The position numbers and the translations under genes are program-made. From the NCBI RefSeq assembly GCF_900101755.1, contig NZ_FNAE01000011.1, positions 1-64,000 on the forward strand: a stretch of DNA of 64,000 nucleotides. The letters run 5' to 3'. Each line of letters begins with the position of its first letter. Within the stretch, counting starts at the first letter, position 1. Positions 40,267 through 49,180 of the stretch are shown piece by piece. Origin of the DNA: Ectopseudomonas alcaliphila (GTDB lineage Bacteria > Pseudomonadota > Gammaproteobacteria > Pseudomonadales > Pseudomonadaceae). A model generated the notes under the pieces. It worked only from the letters and a program-made list of their open reading frames with translations. It was not told the DNA's origin and did not search any database.

Positions 40267-40638
40267 GACCGACCTCAGAGTTCTTGTTCTGGTGCGCGGC
40301 GAGGCGCGGTAGGCGGACGGGGTCACGACGGGTTCTCTCCTTGAATATCCCACGCAACCTGGGCAGCAGGCTACGTGTACGACAGGCCCGACGAAAATAA
40401 GCGTACGACCGGGCACCATGACCCGGATTCGAACAGCCTGGAAGCACCTGCACCATCAAACTTTGGTAGTACGCCGTCATGAATTTAGACGGTCCGTCCC
40501 CTGGCAGGCTGATCGAAATGCTTCCTGCGCCGCCCTCGGTGGGTGCACCCAGTCACTGTATCGACGCCTAGCCGCTGGGCATTAGCAGCGGGTGGGAAAC
40601 GGTTCCGGCGTAAGCGCCCCGGCCTGGGTCTTCGGTGG
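40267..40638. other. 372-base intergenic region, no gene recognised
   Basis: No ORF has convincing coding features. It contains an AANAANAA motif on the minus strand (40281-40288, AACAAGAA) about 15 bases before the chemoreceptor start, and a short palindrome GACGGTCCGTC at 40488-40498. I looked for riboswitch-like pairing in the GC-rich part (40500-40630) and could not match a known class. Confidence 0.5.
40281..40288 (-). promoter_or_regulatory. candidate Crc/Hfq (CA) motif in the chemoreceptor leader
   Basis: On the minus strand AACAAGAA (AANAANAA) precedes TGAGGT and ATG 40266. Placement just upstream of the ribosome binding site is typical of Crc/Hfq targets. Confidence 0.35.
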
Positions 40639-41715
40639 CTAACCCACCATGCGATGGCGTTTGACGAAACGTCGGTCCAGCCAGTCCTTGCAGTGCCCGT
40701 ACAACTGCCCGCCGGCACTCCAGTCGTGCCAACCGAGCAGCGCCCCGCCATCACCGGTGGCGAGCAGGGCGAGGCTCTGCCATTGCGCCCGATACTGGCG
40801 CAACGGGCGCCCCTGCAGCGCGGCCTGTAGATTGGTGCTCAGTACCGGCGCCTGACGCACCGCGAAACGCCCACTGCGGCGCATGCCATCGAGACTGGCA
40901 CTGTCGCCGACGGCGAAGATCTGCGCGTGGGATTCGCATTGCAGGGTCGGACGAATGGCGATGAATCCGGCGGCGTCGCTGGCCAGCTGGCTCGACGTCA
41001 GCCACGGCCAGGGCCGTGCACCGCTGGCCAGCAGCAGGCGTCGCCCGCGCCACACGGGCTCGTCGCCGCTGAGCAACCAGTCATCCTCGATACGGCCGAT
41101 CGGGCAATGCTCGCGCACCTGCACACCGCGCTGACGCAGATGGCCCAGTGCGCGCAGGCGCAGCCCAGGCCCCAGCCCGTCGAGCAAGGTTCCGCCGCAG
41201 AACAGCGCCAGCGCCGGTACCTTGTCGGCCAGCGCCAGGGCCAGCTCCACACCACCGGCACCACCACCGAGAATCGCCATGCGGCGTGGCTCGGTCTGCC
41301 ATTGCTGCCAGCCTTCGAGCAGCCGGTCGATAGGCCTGGCAGCCAGCACCTGCATGCCATCGCCCTGCTGCGGCGGAATGGCCATGCCGGCGCCAACATT
41401 GAGCGACAGCCACTCGCTCTGCAGGCTGCGGCCGTCTGCGAGCTGCAGGATGCGCGCATCGGCGTCGAGCGAAGCGATTTCGCCCTCGATCAGCTCGACC
41501 TTCGCCGCCCGGCACAGCGGCTGCAACTCCACGCGGCAGTCCGCGGGGCTGAAACGACCACTGATCAGCCCCGGCAGCATGCCTGCATACCAGGCCTCCG
41601 GCCCGGGGCTGAGCAGGCCGATACGGCCTGGCGGGCGCTCCACCAGCGCCCAGCGGCGCAATACACCAAGGTGGGCATGGCCGGCCCCGGCCAGGATCAG
41701 GTCGTACTGGGTCAT
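40639..41715 (-). CDS. FAD/NAD(P)-dependent oxidoreductase, SelD-associated type
   Basis: The protein has 358 residues from ATG 41715 (MTQYDLILAGAGHAHLGVLR). 'LAGAGHAHLGVLRRW' is the modified N-terminal FAD motif characteristic of the group often fused to or encoded with selenophosphate synthetase (SelD). The second nucleotide-binding motif is 'MAILGGGAGGVELALALAD', and 'AQIFAVGDSA' is the C-terminal FAD contact. It is related to type II NADH dehydrogenases. It is not fused to SelD here, and no selD is in the window. Its start overlaps the AraC gene by four bases (ATGA). Confidence 0.85.
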   Translation of the reverse strand: MTQYDLILAGAGHAHLGVLRRWALVERPPGRIGLLSPGPEAWYAGMLPGLISGRFSPADCRVELQPLCRAAKVELIEGEIASLDADARILQLADGRSLQSEWLSLNVGAGMAIPPQQGDGMQVLAARPIDRLLEGWQQWQTEPRRMAILGGGAGGVELALALADKVPALALFCGGTLLDGLGPGLRLRALGHLRQRGVQVREHCPIGRIEDDWLLSGDEPVWRGRRLLLASGARPWPWLTSSQLASDAAGFIAIRPTLQCESHAQIFAVGDSASLDGMRRSGRFAVRQAPVLSTNLQAALQGRPLRQYRAQWQSLALLATGDGGALLGWHDWSAGGQLYGHCKDWLDRRFVKRHRMVG

Positions 41716-42725
41716 GCGTTGTTGCATCCATCGCGGTATTGACTCGGCGTCTGGCCGGTCCAGCGTTTGAAGGCTCGGCCGAAGCTGCTGCTGTCGCTGA
41801 AGCCGAGCAGATAGGCAATTTCACTGATCGAACAGCGCGGGTCGCGCATGTGCCGTAACGCCAGCGCGTGGCGCGTCTCGCCGAGCAGCGCCTCGTAGCT
41901 GGTGCCCTCCTCGGCCAGGTGACGCTGCAGGCTGCGCAGGCTCAGATGCAGGGTCTGGGCAATACGCTCGGCAGACGGCTCACCGTCGGGCAGTTGAGCT
42001 TCCAGACACGTGCGCACCCGCTCGCTGCAACTGGCCGCCTGCAGTTGCTCCAGATTGCGCCGCAGTACCGTCTCGTTGTGCTCGGCCAGCTCCGGGTTGC
42101 CATCGTCCAGGCGCTGCTCGAACGCGGCACGAGGAAAGCGCAGCAGGCTTTCCTCGGCATCGAACTGCAGCGGTGCGCGAAATACCGCCTGCCAGGGGGC
42201 CGGGTCGGTTGGCTGTGGACGCTGCAGTTGCACCAGTAGCGGCGAGAACTCGCGGTTCAGGCGATTACGACAGCTGCGCACGTAGATCGCGGCAAAGGCG
42301 TCCAGCGCTTCGGGCGCGGGCGCCGGGCTACCCGGCGGAACGCGAAAACGAAACTCGTAGACGTCATCCAGCTGGCGCAACTCCAGCTGCAGCGCATCGC
42401 TGACCACACGGTGATAGCGCACGATGCGCTCGAACATTTCACGCAGGCTGCTGCTGGCGATCAGCGCATAGCCCAGGGCGTGGAAAGTGGTCGGGCTGAC
42501 GAACTGCGAGGTCTTCAGCCCCAGCGCCGGGTCACCACTGGCGGCCACCGCCAACTGCCACAGGCGCGTGGTGAGCGACAGCGGACAGCGCGCGTTGGGG
42601 TCGTCAAGCACTGCCGGATCAAGCCCCGCCTCGCGGCACAGGGCAGCGCTGTCCAGCCCGAGGGCATCGAGCTGCTTGCGCAGGGCGCGGGTCCAGCTGG
42701 CCAGGGTGGTGGGTTCGGCGGTCAT
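41712..42725 (-). CDS. AraC-family regulator with Arabinose_bd N-terminal domain
   Basis: The protein has 337 residues from ATG 42725 (MTAEPTTLASWTRALRKQLD). The N-terminal half matches the Arabinose_bd (PF12625-like) region of OruR/ArgR-like AraC proteins (SLTTRLWQLAVAASGDPALGLK, FHALGYALIASSSLREMFERIVRYHRV). The C-terminal AraC domain contains 'SAERIAQTLHLSLRSLQRHLAEEGTSY' and 'SISEIAYLLGFSDSSSFGRAFKRWTGQTPSQYR'. It is divergent from the desaturase gene (42829) and co-transcribed with the FAD oxidoreductase, suggesting control of the desaturase in response to a lipid or similar signal. Confidence 0.9.
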   Translation of the reverse strand: MTAEPTTLASWTRALRKQLDALGLDSAALCREAGLDPAVLDDPNARCPLSLTTRLWQLAVAASGDPALGLKTSQFVSPTTFHALGYALIASSSLREMFERIVRYHRVVSDALQLELRQLDDVYEFRFRVPPGSPAPAPEALDAFAAIYVRSCRNRLNREFSPLLVQLQRPQPTDPAPWQAVFRAPLQFDAEESLLRFPRAAFEQRLDDGNPELAEHNETVLRRNLEQLQAASCSERVRTCLEAQLPDGEPSAERIAQTLHLSLRSLQRHLAEEGTSYEALLGETRHALALRHMRDPRCSISEIAYLLGFSDSSSFGRAFKRWTGQTPSQYRDGCNNA

Positions 42726-42808
42726 GCAGATTGGCGTATCCGGTAGGCAGGTTGGCGTGCTCGGTCGGGCGCTATGACGACCGTCACGGCACAGTGAAGT
42801 CACAACCC

Positions 42809-42816
42809 AATAACAA
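42809..42816 (+). promoter_or_regulatory. candidate Crc/Hfq (CA) motif before the desaturase
   Basis: AATAACAA fits AANAANAA and runs directly into the ribosome binding site AAGAGG. It lies 13 bases before ATG 42829. Confidence 0.35.
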
Positions 42817-42828
42817 GAGGATGTCGGC

Positions 42829-43887
42829 ATGTCCCCCTCCCCCGCAAGCCTTAATGACCAGCAACGCGCTGCACATATCCGTGAACAGGTGATGGCCCAC
42901 GGTAACGCCCTGCGCCAGCGCTACCCGATCCTGCAACATCAGGACGCGCTCGGCGCCGGTATTCTCGCGTTCGCGCTGCTCGGCATGGTCGGCTCGGCTG
43001 CACTGTATATCGGCGGCCATCTGGCCTGGTGGGCGTGCCTGCTGCTCAACGCCTTCTTCGCCTCGCTGACCCACGAGCTGGAACACGACCTGATCCACTC
43101 GATGTACTTCCGCAAGCGGCCGCTGCCGCACAACCTGATGATGGCACTGGTCTGGCTGGCGCGGCCGAGCACCATCAACCCCTGGGTACGCCGCCATCTG
43201 CATCTCAACCATCACAAGGTTTCCGGCAGTGAAGCGGACATGGAGGAGCGCGCCATCACCAACGGCGAGCCCTGGGGCATCGCCCGCCTGCTGATGGTCG
43301 GCGACAACATGATGAGCTCCTTCATCCGCTGGCTGCGGGCGAAGAATCCCGAGCACCGGCGGATGATTCTGACCCGCACGCTGAAGGTCTACGCACCGCT
43401 GGGGCTGCTGAACTGGGCGACCTGGTACCTGTTCCTCGGTTTCCATCTGCTGGACTGGGCCAGCGCTGCGCTCGGTGCGCCCATCGCCTGGTCGGCCAGC
43501 ACGCTGAGCGTGATGGCAGTGGTGAACATCGCCGTGGTGGTGCTGGTCGGGCCCAACGTGCTGCGCACCTTCTGCCTGCACTTCGTCAGCTCCAACATGC
43601 ACTACTACGGCGATGTCGAGCCGGGCAACGTGATCCAGCAGACCCAGGTGCTCAACCCCTGGTGGCTGTGGCCGCTGCAGGCGTTCTGCTTCAACTTCGG
43701 CAGCAGCCATGCGATCCACCATTTCGTGGTCAAGGAGCCGTTCTATATCCGCCAACTGACCGTGCCTTTCGCCCACCGGGTGATGCGCGAGATGGGCGTA
43801 CGCTTCAACGACTTCGGCACCTTCGCCCGTGCCAATCGCTGGACGCGTCGTCAGAAGGCGACCGAGGAGCACACGCAGACTGCCTGA
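42829..43887 (+). CDS. membrane fatty acid desaturase family protein
   Basis: This 352-residue protein has the three His boxes of membrane diiron desaturases/hydroxylases: 'HELEHDLIH' (about 78), 'RRHLHLNHHK' (about 121) and 'SSHAIHHF' (about 292), plus several hydrophobic segments. It would use O2 to desaturate or hydroxylate an acyl chain or alkane-like substrate in the membrane. Its leader contains AATAACAAGAGG, a CA motif overlapping the ribosome binding site. It is divergent from the AraC-family gene, its likely regulator. Confidence 0.9.
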   Translation: MSPSPASLNDQQRAAHIREQVMAHGNALRQRYPILQHQDALGAGILAFALLGMVGSAALYIGGHLAWWACLLLNAFFASLTHELEHDLIHSMYFRKRPLPHNLMMALVWLARPSTINPWVRRHLHLNHHKVSGSEADMEERAITNGEPWGIARLLMVGDNMMSSFIRWLRAKNPEHRRMILTRTLKVYAPLGLLNWATWYLFLGFHLLDWASAALGAPIAWSASTLSVMAVVNIAVVVLVGPNVLRTFCLHFVSSNMHYYGDVEPGNVIQQTQVLNPWWLWPLQAFCFNFGSSHAIHHFVVKEPFYIRQLTVPFAHRVMREMGVRFNDFGTFARANRWTRRQKATEEHTQTA

Positions 43888-44059
43888 ACCCGGCTCGAGA
43901 GGCCGCGCAGTCATTCACCAGGCGATCCCGACGGATGAGACTCGCAGCGCAATCATAGCGCCAGTAGTCGGCTAGAATTGCCCTGCGCCCAACCGCTCCC
44001 CAGACCCGACAGCGTCCACCGGACTTCGGCGCCCTCGTAGTAGCCATGAGGCGCCCAGG

Positions 44060-46942
44060 ATGCTTCGACCGCTTCGCTCACTGATATTGCTGCTTTGCCT
44101 GGCCTGCGTCGTGCCGGCCTGGGCGAGCAGTGCGCTGCCGCTGCTCAAGCTCAGCGCCGCCGACCTGGCCGAACCGGTGAGCATCGAGCGCAGCCTGCTG
44201 CTGGAAGACCCCAGTGGCCAGCTGACCGCCAGTGAAGTGCTGCAGCGCATCACCGAGCAAGGCAGGGAGGTGCAGGGTACCGCGCGCATCGGCTACACGC
44301 GTAGCGCCTGGTGGCTTGCCGTACAACTGCAAACACCACCGGCCGAACGTCTGCAGCTGATCATCGGCCAGACCTTCCTCGATGATCTGGAAGTCTGGCT
44401 GTTCGATGGAGAACAAGCTCTGGGTCCGCTGTACAGCGGGACAACACGATCGTTCCTGGAGCGTGGCGAGCCCTACCCGCAGTTTCTGCTCAACCTGCCG
44501 CGCCTGGGCGAAGGCCCACACAGCCTGCTGCTGCGCGTACAGAGCCATTCGGCGATCAACCTGCCACTGCAGGTGGTCGGCGCCGAGCAGGGCCAACAGC
44601 TGATCGCCCACAGCTGGCTGCAAAGCGGTCTGTTGATCGGCGCCCTGCTCGCCCTGGCACTGTTCTATCTGGTCAAGTACAGCACCCTGCGCGAAACGCA
44701 ACTGGCCTATTTCAGCCTCACCTCGCTGTGCGTGGCGTTGTACAACACCAGCCTGTACAACATCGCCGGACTGCTCTGGCCGCAGTGGACGCTGCTACCC
44801 AAGTTGCTGGTCAACCTGACCACCGCGGGCATGCTGATCTTCAGCTCGCTGTTTCTCGCCAGCGCTCTGCGCCTGCAGCTTGGACGCCTGCGCTGGCTGC
44901 GAGACGCCCTGTTCGCCGCCATCCTGCTGGTGTGCATTGGCGGCCTGGCCAGCAGTCACGCCTATACCTACCAGACGCTCAATCTGCTGATCCTCTGCAC
45001 TGGCCTCTACCAGTTGCTGGTGATGTGCCTGGGCGTCCACCAGCGCCGCCCCTATGCGCCGGGTTATCTGCTGTGCTGGAGCGCGGTGCTGGTGCTGATG
45101 CTGCTGGTGCCGCTGAGCCGGGTCGGTCTGGTTCCGCTGCCTGCCGGCTTTCATGCCCTGTATGCCTACCTGCCGGCGCTGAGCATGCTGCTGTTCGGTG
45201 CCCTGCTCGACAAACAGCTGGAGCGCGTGCGCCGGGTCCTGCTGAGCAGCCAGGCGCAGGCCATCGACAACCTGGAACAGTACCAGGCGCTGTTTCGCAA
45301 CAGCGGTGAGGGCATATTCCGCTGCCAGCGCGACGGCCGCCTGCTGGAGGCCAACCCGAGCCTGGCGCGTCTGCTCGGCAGTGCCAGCCTGCCGGATGAC
45401 ATCGACCAGCTCTCCCTGCAGCGTCTGCTGGGTGAAGCGCAGTGGCGCGCGCTGCTGCGCCAGCTCGACGAGCAGGCCGGCATGGTCAGCTGCGAATGTG
45501 AACTCTACGACCTCAAGCAGCGCCCGCTATGGGTCTACCTGTCACTGCACCTGCGCCCACAGCGGGACTGCATCGAGGGCATCGTGGTCGATCTCAGCGA
45601 GCGCCGCGCCCTTGAGGAACGCCTGCAGCAACTGGCCGCGCATGACGCGCTGACCGGTCTGCTCAACCGCCGCGAACTGGAAAGGCTGCTCTCGGAAACC
45701 CTGGGCGGCACCGCCAAACGCCGCTTCAGCCATTTGCTGCACCTGAGCCTGGACCGCTTCAAGCAGGTCAACGACCTCTGCGGCCACTCTGCCGGCGACC
45801 AGTTGCTCAGACAACTGGCAACCCAGCTCGCGCACCAGTTGCCGCGCCATGCCGAACTGGCCCGCGTCGGCGGTGACGAGTTTGCCGTACTGCTGCGCGA
45901 GGTCGATGACGACGCCGCTCTCAAACAGGCCGAGGCCCTGCGCCGGGCGGTCGAGCAGTTCGTCTTCACCTGGCAGGGGCGCCCCTTCCGTCTGCACACC
46001 AGCATCGGCCTGCTCGCCCTCGGCTCCGGCGTACGCGACTGGGAGACCGCACTGACCTGGGCCAGCAGCGCCAGCCAGCTGGCCAAGCATCAGGGCCGCA
46101 ACCGCGTGTGCCAGTTCAACCCGGAAGATGGCGCGCTGCTCGAGCATCAACGCCAGCTGCAGTGGATCACCCGCTTGCGCGAAGCCTGCGAACGCGGCCA
46201 TTTCGAGCTGTTCTACCAACCGGTACAGGCGCTGCAGAGTGCCACCGCCGGCCTGCACTACGAAGTCCTGCTGCGCTACCGCGACCCGCAGAGCGGCGAG
46301 TGGATCAGCCCGGCGCAGTTTCTCGACGCAGCGGCGCGTTATGACTTTCTCGGCGCCATCGACCGCTGGGTCGTCCAGCACCTGTGCGCCTGGCTGGCAG
46401 CCAACCCGCGACACCTGGCGCAACTGGCTCAGGTCAACGTCAACCTCAGCGCCAGCTCCCTGCTCGATTGCGACTTCCACCGTTTGCTGCAGGACGAACT
46501 GCAGCGCCACGGCCTGCCGCCGGGAAAATTCTGCATCGAAGTGACGGAAATGGTCGCCCTCGGTGAGCTGGGCGTCTCCGCGCAGTGGATCGAGGAGCTG
46601 CGCAGCAAGGGGCTGAAAGTCGCCCTGGACGATTTCGGCAGCGGCTTCGCCTCCTACGCTTATCTGCGTCACCTGCCGCTGGACATCCTCAAGATCGACG
46701 GCAGCTTCATCAGCGGCATCGAGAACGACCCGATCAACCAGGCCATGGTCGGCTCGATGCGGCAGATCGCCGGGCAATTGGGCCTGCTCACCGTCGCCGA
46801 ATTCGTCGAAACCCAGGCCAGCCTGGACTGCCTGCGCCGCCTCGGCATCGACTACGCCCAGGGCTACTTCGTTGGCCGCCCGCAGCCCTTGCGGCAACAG
46901 GCCGACGACGCGCGTCGCCCCGATACTCAGGAAGCCTGGTAG
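44060..46942 (+). CDS. 7TMR-DISM / PAS / GGDEF / EAL cyclic-di-GMP protein
   Basis: This 960-residue protein has a signal peptide (LLCLACVVPAWASS), a periplasmic 7TMR-DISMED2 domain (about 30-175), seven membrane helices (about 190-390), a PAS-like domain (about 405-515), GGDEF (about 525-685) and EAL (about 700-945). The diguanylate cyclase motif is intact (RVGGDEFAVLL, near 603). The EAL motif is 'YEVLLRY', with 'LDDFGSGFASY', 'LKIDGSFI' and 'AEFVET' retained, so phosphodiesterase activity is plausible too. It senses a carbohydrate-like or lipid ligand and sets c-di-GMP. Its 3' end overlaps the HDOD gene tail to tail by 16 bases. Confidence 0.93.
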   Translation: MLRPLRSLILLLCLACVVPAWASSALPLLKLSAADLAEPVSIERSLLLEDPSGQLTASEVLQRITEQGREVQGTARIGYTRSAWWLAVQLQTPPAERLQLIIGQTFLDDLEVWLFDGEQALGPLYSGTTRSFLERGEPYPQFLLNLPRLGEGPHSLLLRVQSHSAINLPLQVVGAEQGQQLIAHSWLQSGLLIGALLALALFYLVKYSTLRETQLAYFSLTSLCVALYNTSLYNIAGLLWPQWTLLPKLLVNLTTAGMLIFSSLFLASALRLQLGRLRWLRDALFAAILLVCIGGLASSHAYTYQTLNLLILCTGLYQLLVMCLGVHQRRPYAPGYLLCWSAVLVLMLLVPLSRVGLVPLPAGFHALYAYLPALSMLLFGALLDKQLERVRRVLLSSQAQAIDNLEQYQALFRNSGEGIFRCQRDGRLLEANPSLARLLGSASLPDDIDQLSLQRLLGEAQWRALLRQLDEQAGMVSCECELYDLKQRPLWVYLSLHLRPQRDCIEGIVVDLSERRALEERLQQLAAHDALTGLLNRRELERLLSETLGGTAKRRFSHLLHLSLDRFKQVNDLCGHSAGDQLLRQLATQLAHQLPRHAELARVGGDEFAVLLREVDDDAALKQAEALRRAVEQFVFTWQGRPFRLHTSIGLLALGSGVRDWETALTWASSASQLAKHQGRNRVCQFNPEDGALLEHQRQLQWITRLREACERGHFELFYQPVQALQSATAGLHYEVLLRYRDPQSGEWISPAQFLDAAARYDFLGAIDRWVVQHLCAWLAANPRHLAQLAQVNVNLSASSLLDCDFHRLLQDELQRHGLPPGKFCIEVTEMVALGELGVSAQWIEELRSKGLKVALDDFGSGFASYAYLRHLPLDILKIDGSFISGIENDPINQAMVGSMRQIAGQLGLLTVAEFVETQASLDCLRRLGIDYAQGYFVGRPQPLRQQADDARRPDTQEAW

Positions 46943-48142
46943 AGCTCCACCGGCACGCGCTCGAGCAGCGCCAGATCCAAGCGCAACATGCGCACGCTGC
47001 GCGCCTCGGCCAGGCTGGCTGGCAGCTCGTTGCTTGGCAAGGCCAGCAACAGGCCGGTGAGATTGAGCACCAGTGCCTCACGCGAGAACACGCCACTGCC
47101 CAGGCTGTAGAGCGCGGCGATCAGCTCGCGCAGGCCGAACGGCAAACGCCAGCGGATACGCAGTGCCGAACCGAAACTCGCCGAGCGGCGCTGCATCGCA
47201 TCGTCGATCTGCTCATTGCTCAGTTCACCACCTGCTTCCTGCCAGTCCTGCAGGCTGCGCAGCAGGGCCAGTTCGCCCAGATTGTGCAGCAGGCCGGCGG
47301 TGTAGCAGAGCTCGGCGTCCAGTTTCAGCTCGAGCGCCAGCCAGCGTGCCAGCTCGGCACTGCGTCGCGCTCGTTGCCAGGTATGCGCGGCCAACTCGGC
47401 CAATCGCGGGTCACGCAGCTGTGCATTGCGCTGCAGAGCCAGCCCCAGCACCAGGTTCAGTGTGCGCGCCACACCCAGGCGATGCAGCGCCTGCGTCAGG
47501 GTATGACAAGGCACCCCCCTGATGCTGCGCGGCAGTGCTGGCGGCGGCAATCAGCAGCGCGGTGATCTGCGGGTCGCTACCGAACACGGTCTCCAGCTCG
47601 CCCAGGTCCTGCTCGCCGGTCTGCAATCCCTGGCTCACGGCATTACGTACGTCGCTGAGCAGCGGCGCGCCCTGCCCCTCTTCGCGCACCGTATCGAGAA
47701 AGTCACGCAGCTCGCTGACCAGCAGCGGCTCGCGCACCACCACCGCTGCCGCAGGCGAGGGCAACAACGTGCGCAGCCGCTGCCGCAGACTCTCGGCATT
47801 GAAGGGTTTGCCCAGGTAGGCACTGGGCGCCAGCGGCCGAGCGGCGCGGACGCTGCTGGCATCCAGGCGACCACTGATGAGCACGAACGGCAGCGCCGGT
47901 GTACGCGGGTGACGGCGCAACTGGCGCAGCAGCTCCAGGCCATCGAGCCCCGGCAGCTCGCCATCGGCGATCACCAGGTCGGGCAAACGGCGTTTGCAGC
48001 GCGCCAGTGCCGCCTGGCCATCGCTGACCTGCAACACACGGGCATCGCCACACACATCGAGCACCAGTTGCTGCAGCAGGCTGGAGGTCCAGGGGTCCGC
48101 CTCGGCAATCAGGACTTCCACACTATGAGCTGAAGCGGTCAT
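46927..48142 (-). pseudogene. response regulator-HDOD gene interrupted by a frameshift
   Basis: Two reading frames make one protein. From ATG 48142 the first encodes a receiver domain (VEVLIAEADPWTSSLLQQLV, phospho-Asp region 'LVIADGELPGLDGLELL', 'YLGKPFNAESL') and the start of an HDOD domain (DPQITALLIAAASTAAQHQ). It then passes G6 at 47514-47519 and continues with nonsense to 47411. The other frame supplies the rest of HDOD (GVPCHTLTQALHRLGVARTLNLVLG to the stop at 46927). Removing one G joins QHQG to VPCHTL in perfect register. It is a real mutation, a reversible slippage site, or a sequencing error. HDOD proteins act in signalling and gene regulation. Confidence 0.85.
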
Positions 48143-48382
48143 GCGAGCCTCTGGGCGAATGACGAACGGAGGGTGCCCGAACCCCATGTGCCCACATCCA
48201 CGGCAAAGCTGATGGATGAGTCAGTTCCAGGGCAGCAGCGCAGTCTAAACCTGGGTTTTGCGTGACGTAAGTCGCAGTTGGTCGAGTAGCGCAAAAAAAT
48301 GCGCGACCAATAGTCGCGCGACCGGCCAGCACGAATGAGCCGTGCAATCGCTAGCCCCGGGGCCGCCAGGAAATACGGGGCA

Positions 48383-48412
48383 TAAAAAAGCCCGCCGGTT
48401 AGGGCGGGCTTC
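48383..48412 (-). terminator. rho-independent terminator of rpmB-rpmG
   Basis: On the minus strand AAGCCCGCC-CTAACC-GGCGGGCTT is followed by a T run (TTTTTTATG). It lies 21 bases after the rpmG stop. Confidence 0.85.
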
Positions 48413-48432
48413 TTCGACAGGCAGCCGATCAA

Positions 48433-48588
48433 TTACTTGATCTTGGCTTCCTTGTACATCACGTGCTTGCGTACGACCGGATCGAATTTCTTGATTTCGA
48501 TCTTGTCAGGGGTGGTGCGCTTGTTCTTGTCGGTGGTGTAGAAGTGGCCGGTACCGGCGCTGGACACCAAACGGATCAGTTCACGCAT
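48433..48588 (-). CDS. rpmG: 50S ribosomal protein L33
   Basis: This 51-residue protein starts MRELIRLVSSAGTGHFYTTD and ends RKHVMYKEAKIK, the canonical L33 of the type lacking the Cys pairs (Zn-independent). The start at 48588 follows AAGGAGAG. It is a 50S subunit protein near the E site. It lies ten bases after rpmB on the same strand, the usual rpmB-rpmG operon, and is followed by a strong terminator. Confidence 0.97.
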   Translation of the reverse strand: MRELIRLVSSAGTGHFYTTDKNKRTTPDKIEIKKFDPVVRKHVMYKEAKIK

Positions 48589-48598
48589 GACTCTCTCC

Positions 48599-48835
48599 TT
48601 AAACCTTTTCGCCGCGAGCGCGCAGCTCAGCCAGCACTACGTCGATGCCACGCTTGTCGATAACACGCATGCCTTTGGCAGATACGCGCAGACGCACGAA
48701 GCGCTTCTCGGACTCGACCCAGAAGCGATGGTGCTGCAGGTTCGGCAGGAAACGACGACGGGTTTTGTTGTTTGCGTGGGAAATGTTGTTCCCGGTTACC
48801 GGACCCTTACCGGTAACTTGACAGACTCTCGACAT
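48599..48835 (-). CDS. rpmB: 50S ribosomal protein L28
   Basis: The 78-residue protein starts MSRVCQVTGKGPVTGNNISH, standard for proteobacterial L28, and continues 'NNKTRRRFLPNLQHHRFW'. It is a 50S assembly protein. It is first of the rpmB-rpmG pair, with a good sigma70 promoter about 150 bases upstream (48983-49011). Confidence 0.97.
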   Translation of the reverse strand: MSRVCQVTGKGPVTGNNISHANNKTRRRFLPNLQHHRFWVESEKRFVRLRVSAKGMRVIDKRGIDVVLAELRARGEKV

Positions 48836-49180
48836 GCCTCAGCCCTCTAAAACCACATGCCCAACCCGGCATGGGTTGGCCGCTTAAACTCAATGTCATT
48901 GGCGCTCGGCGCCGCGTTTCTCGAGGGTCTTACCGGGCGCACTGGATAGCGCAAGAACCGGGCCCCTAGAAAAGAGCGCTGCTTTATACCAGAAAGCCCT
49001 GAGAGCAACAAGGAAAAACGCAGGATAGAACTCAAGCCCGAGCAAGCACACCTGCGGGGAGCCGGGCCCTTGGGGCCTGATCAAGATTTGACCGCTCGTC
49101 GCCTCGATCGGGTATTCAGCGCCCGGCAAATCGACTAGGGTTGCAAGCTTGCCGTTCACGCCAGGAATGAGGACTTCACC
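48836..49180. other. 345-base intergenic region with rpmB promoter
   Basis: No gene is seen. The region holds the minus-strand promoter for rpmB and the leader of the peptide-binding-protein gene (AATGAGGACTTCACC before 49181). A G/C-rich inverted segment (CGCTCGGCGCCGCG) lies in the rpmB leader. Confidence 0.5.
48983..49011 (-). promoter_or_regulatory. sigma70 promoter for rpmB-rpmG
   Basis: On the minus strand -35 TTGTTG (49006-49011), a 17-base spacer ending in TGG, and -10 TATAAA (48983-48988) make an extended -10 promoter. The start of transcription would be near 48976, giving a leader of about 140 bases. Confidence 0.6.

Noticed and set aside
40490..40638. Possible riboswitch in the GC-rich intergenic block
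   Set aside because: I could not match the conserved cores of cobalamin, glycine, c-di-GMP, fluoride or TPP classes on either strand.
46200..46900. EAL motif change (EVL) as a sign of a dead phosphodiesterase
   Set aside because: ExLxR with V in the middle position is common in active enzymes, and the DDFGSG, KIDGSF and E..E motifs are all present.
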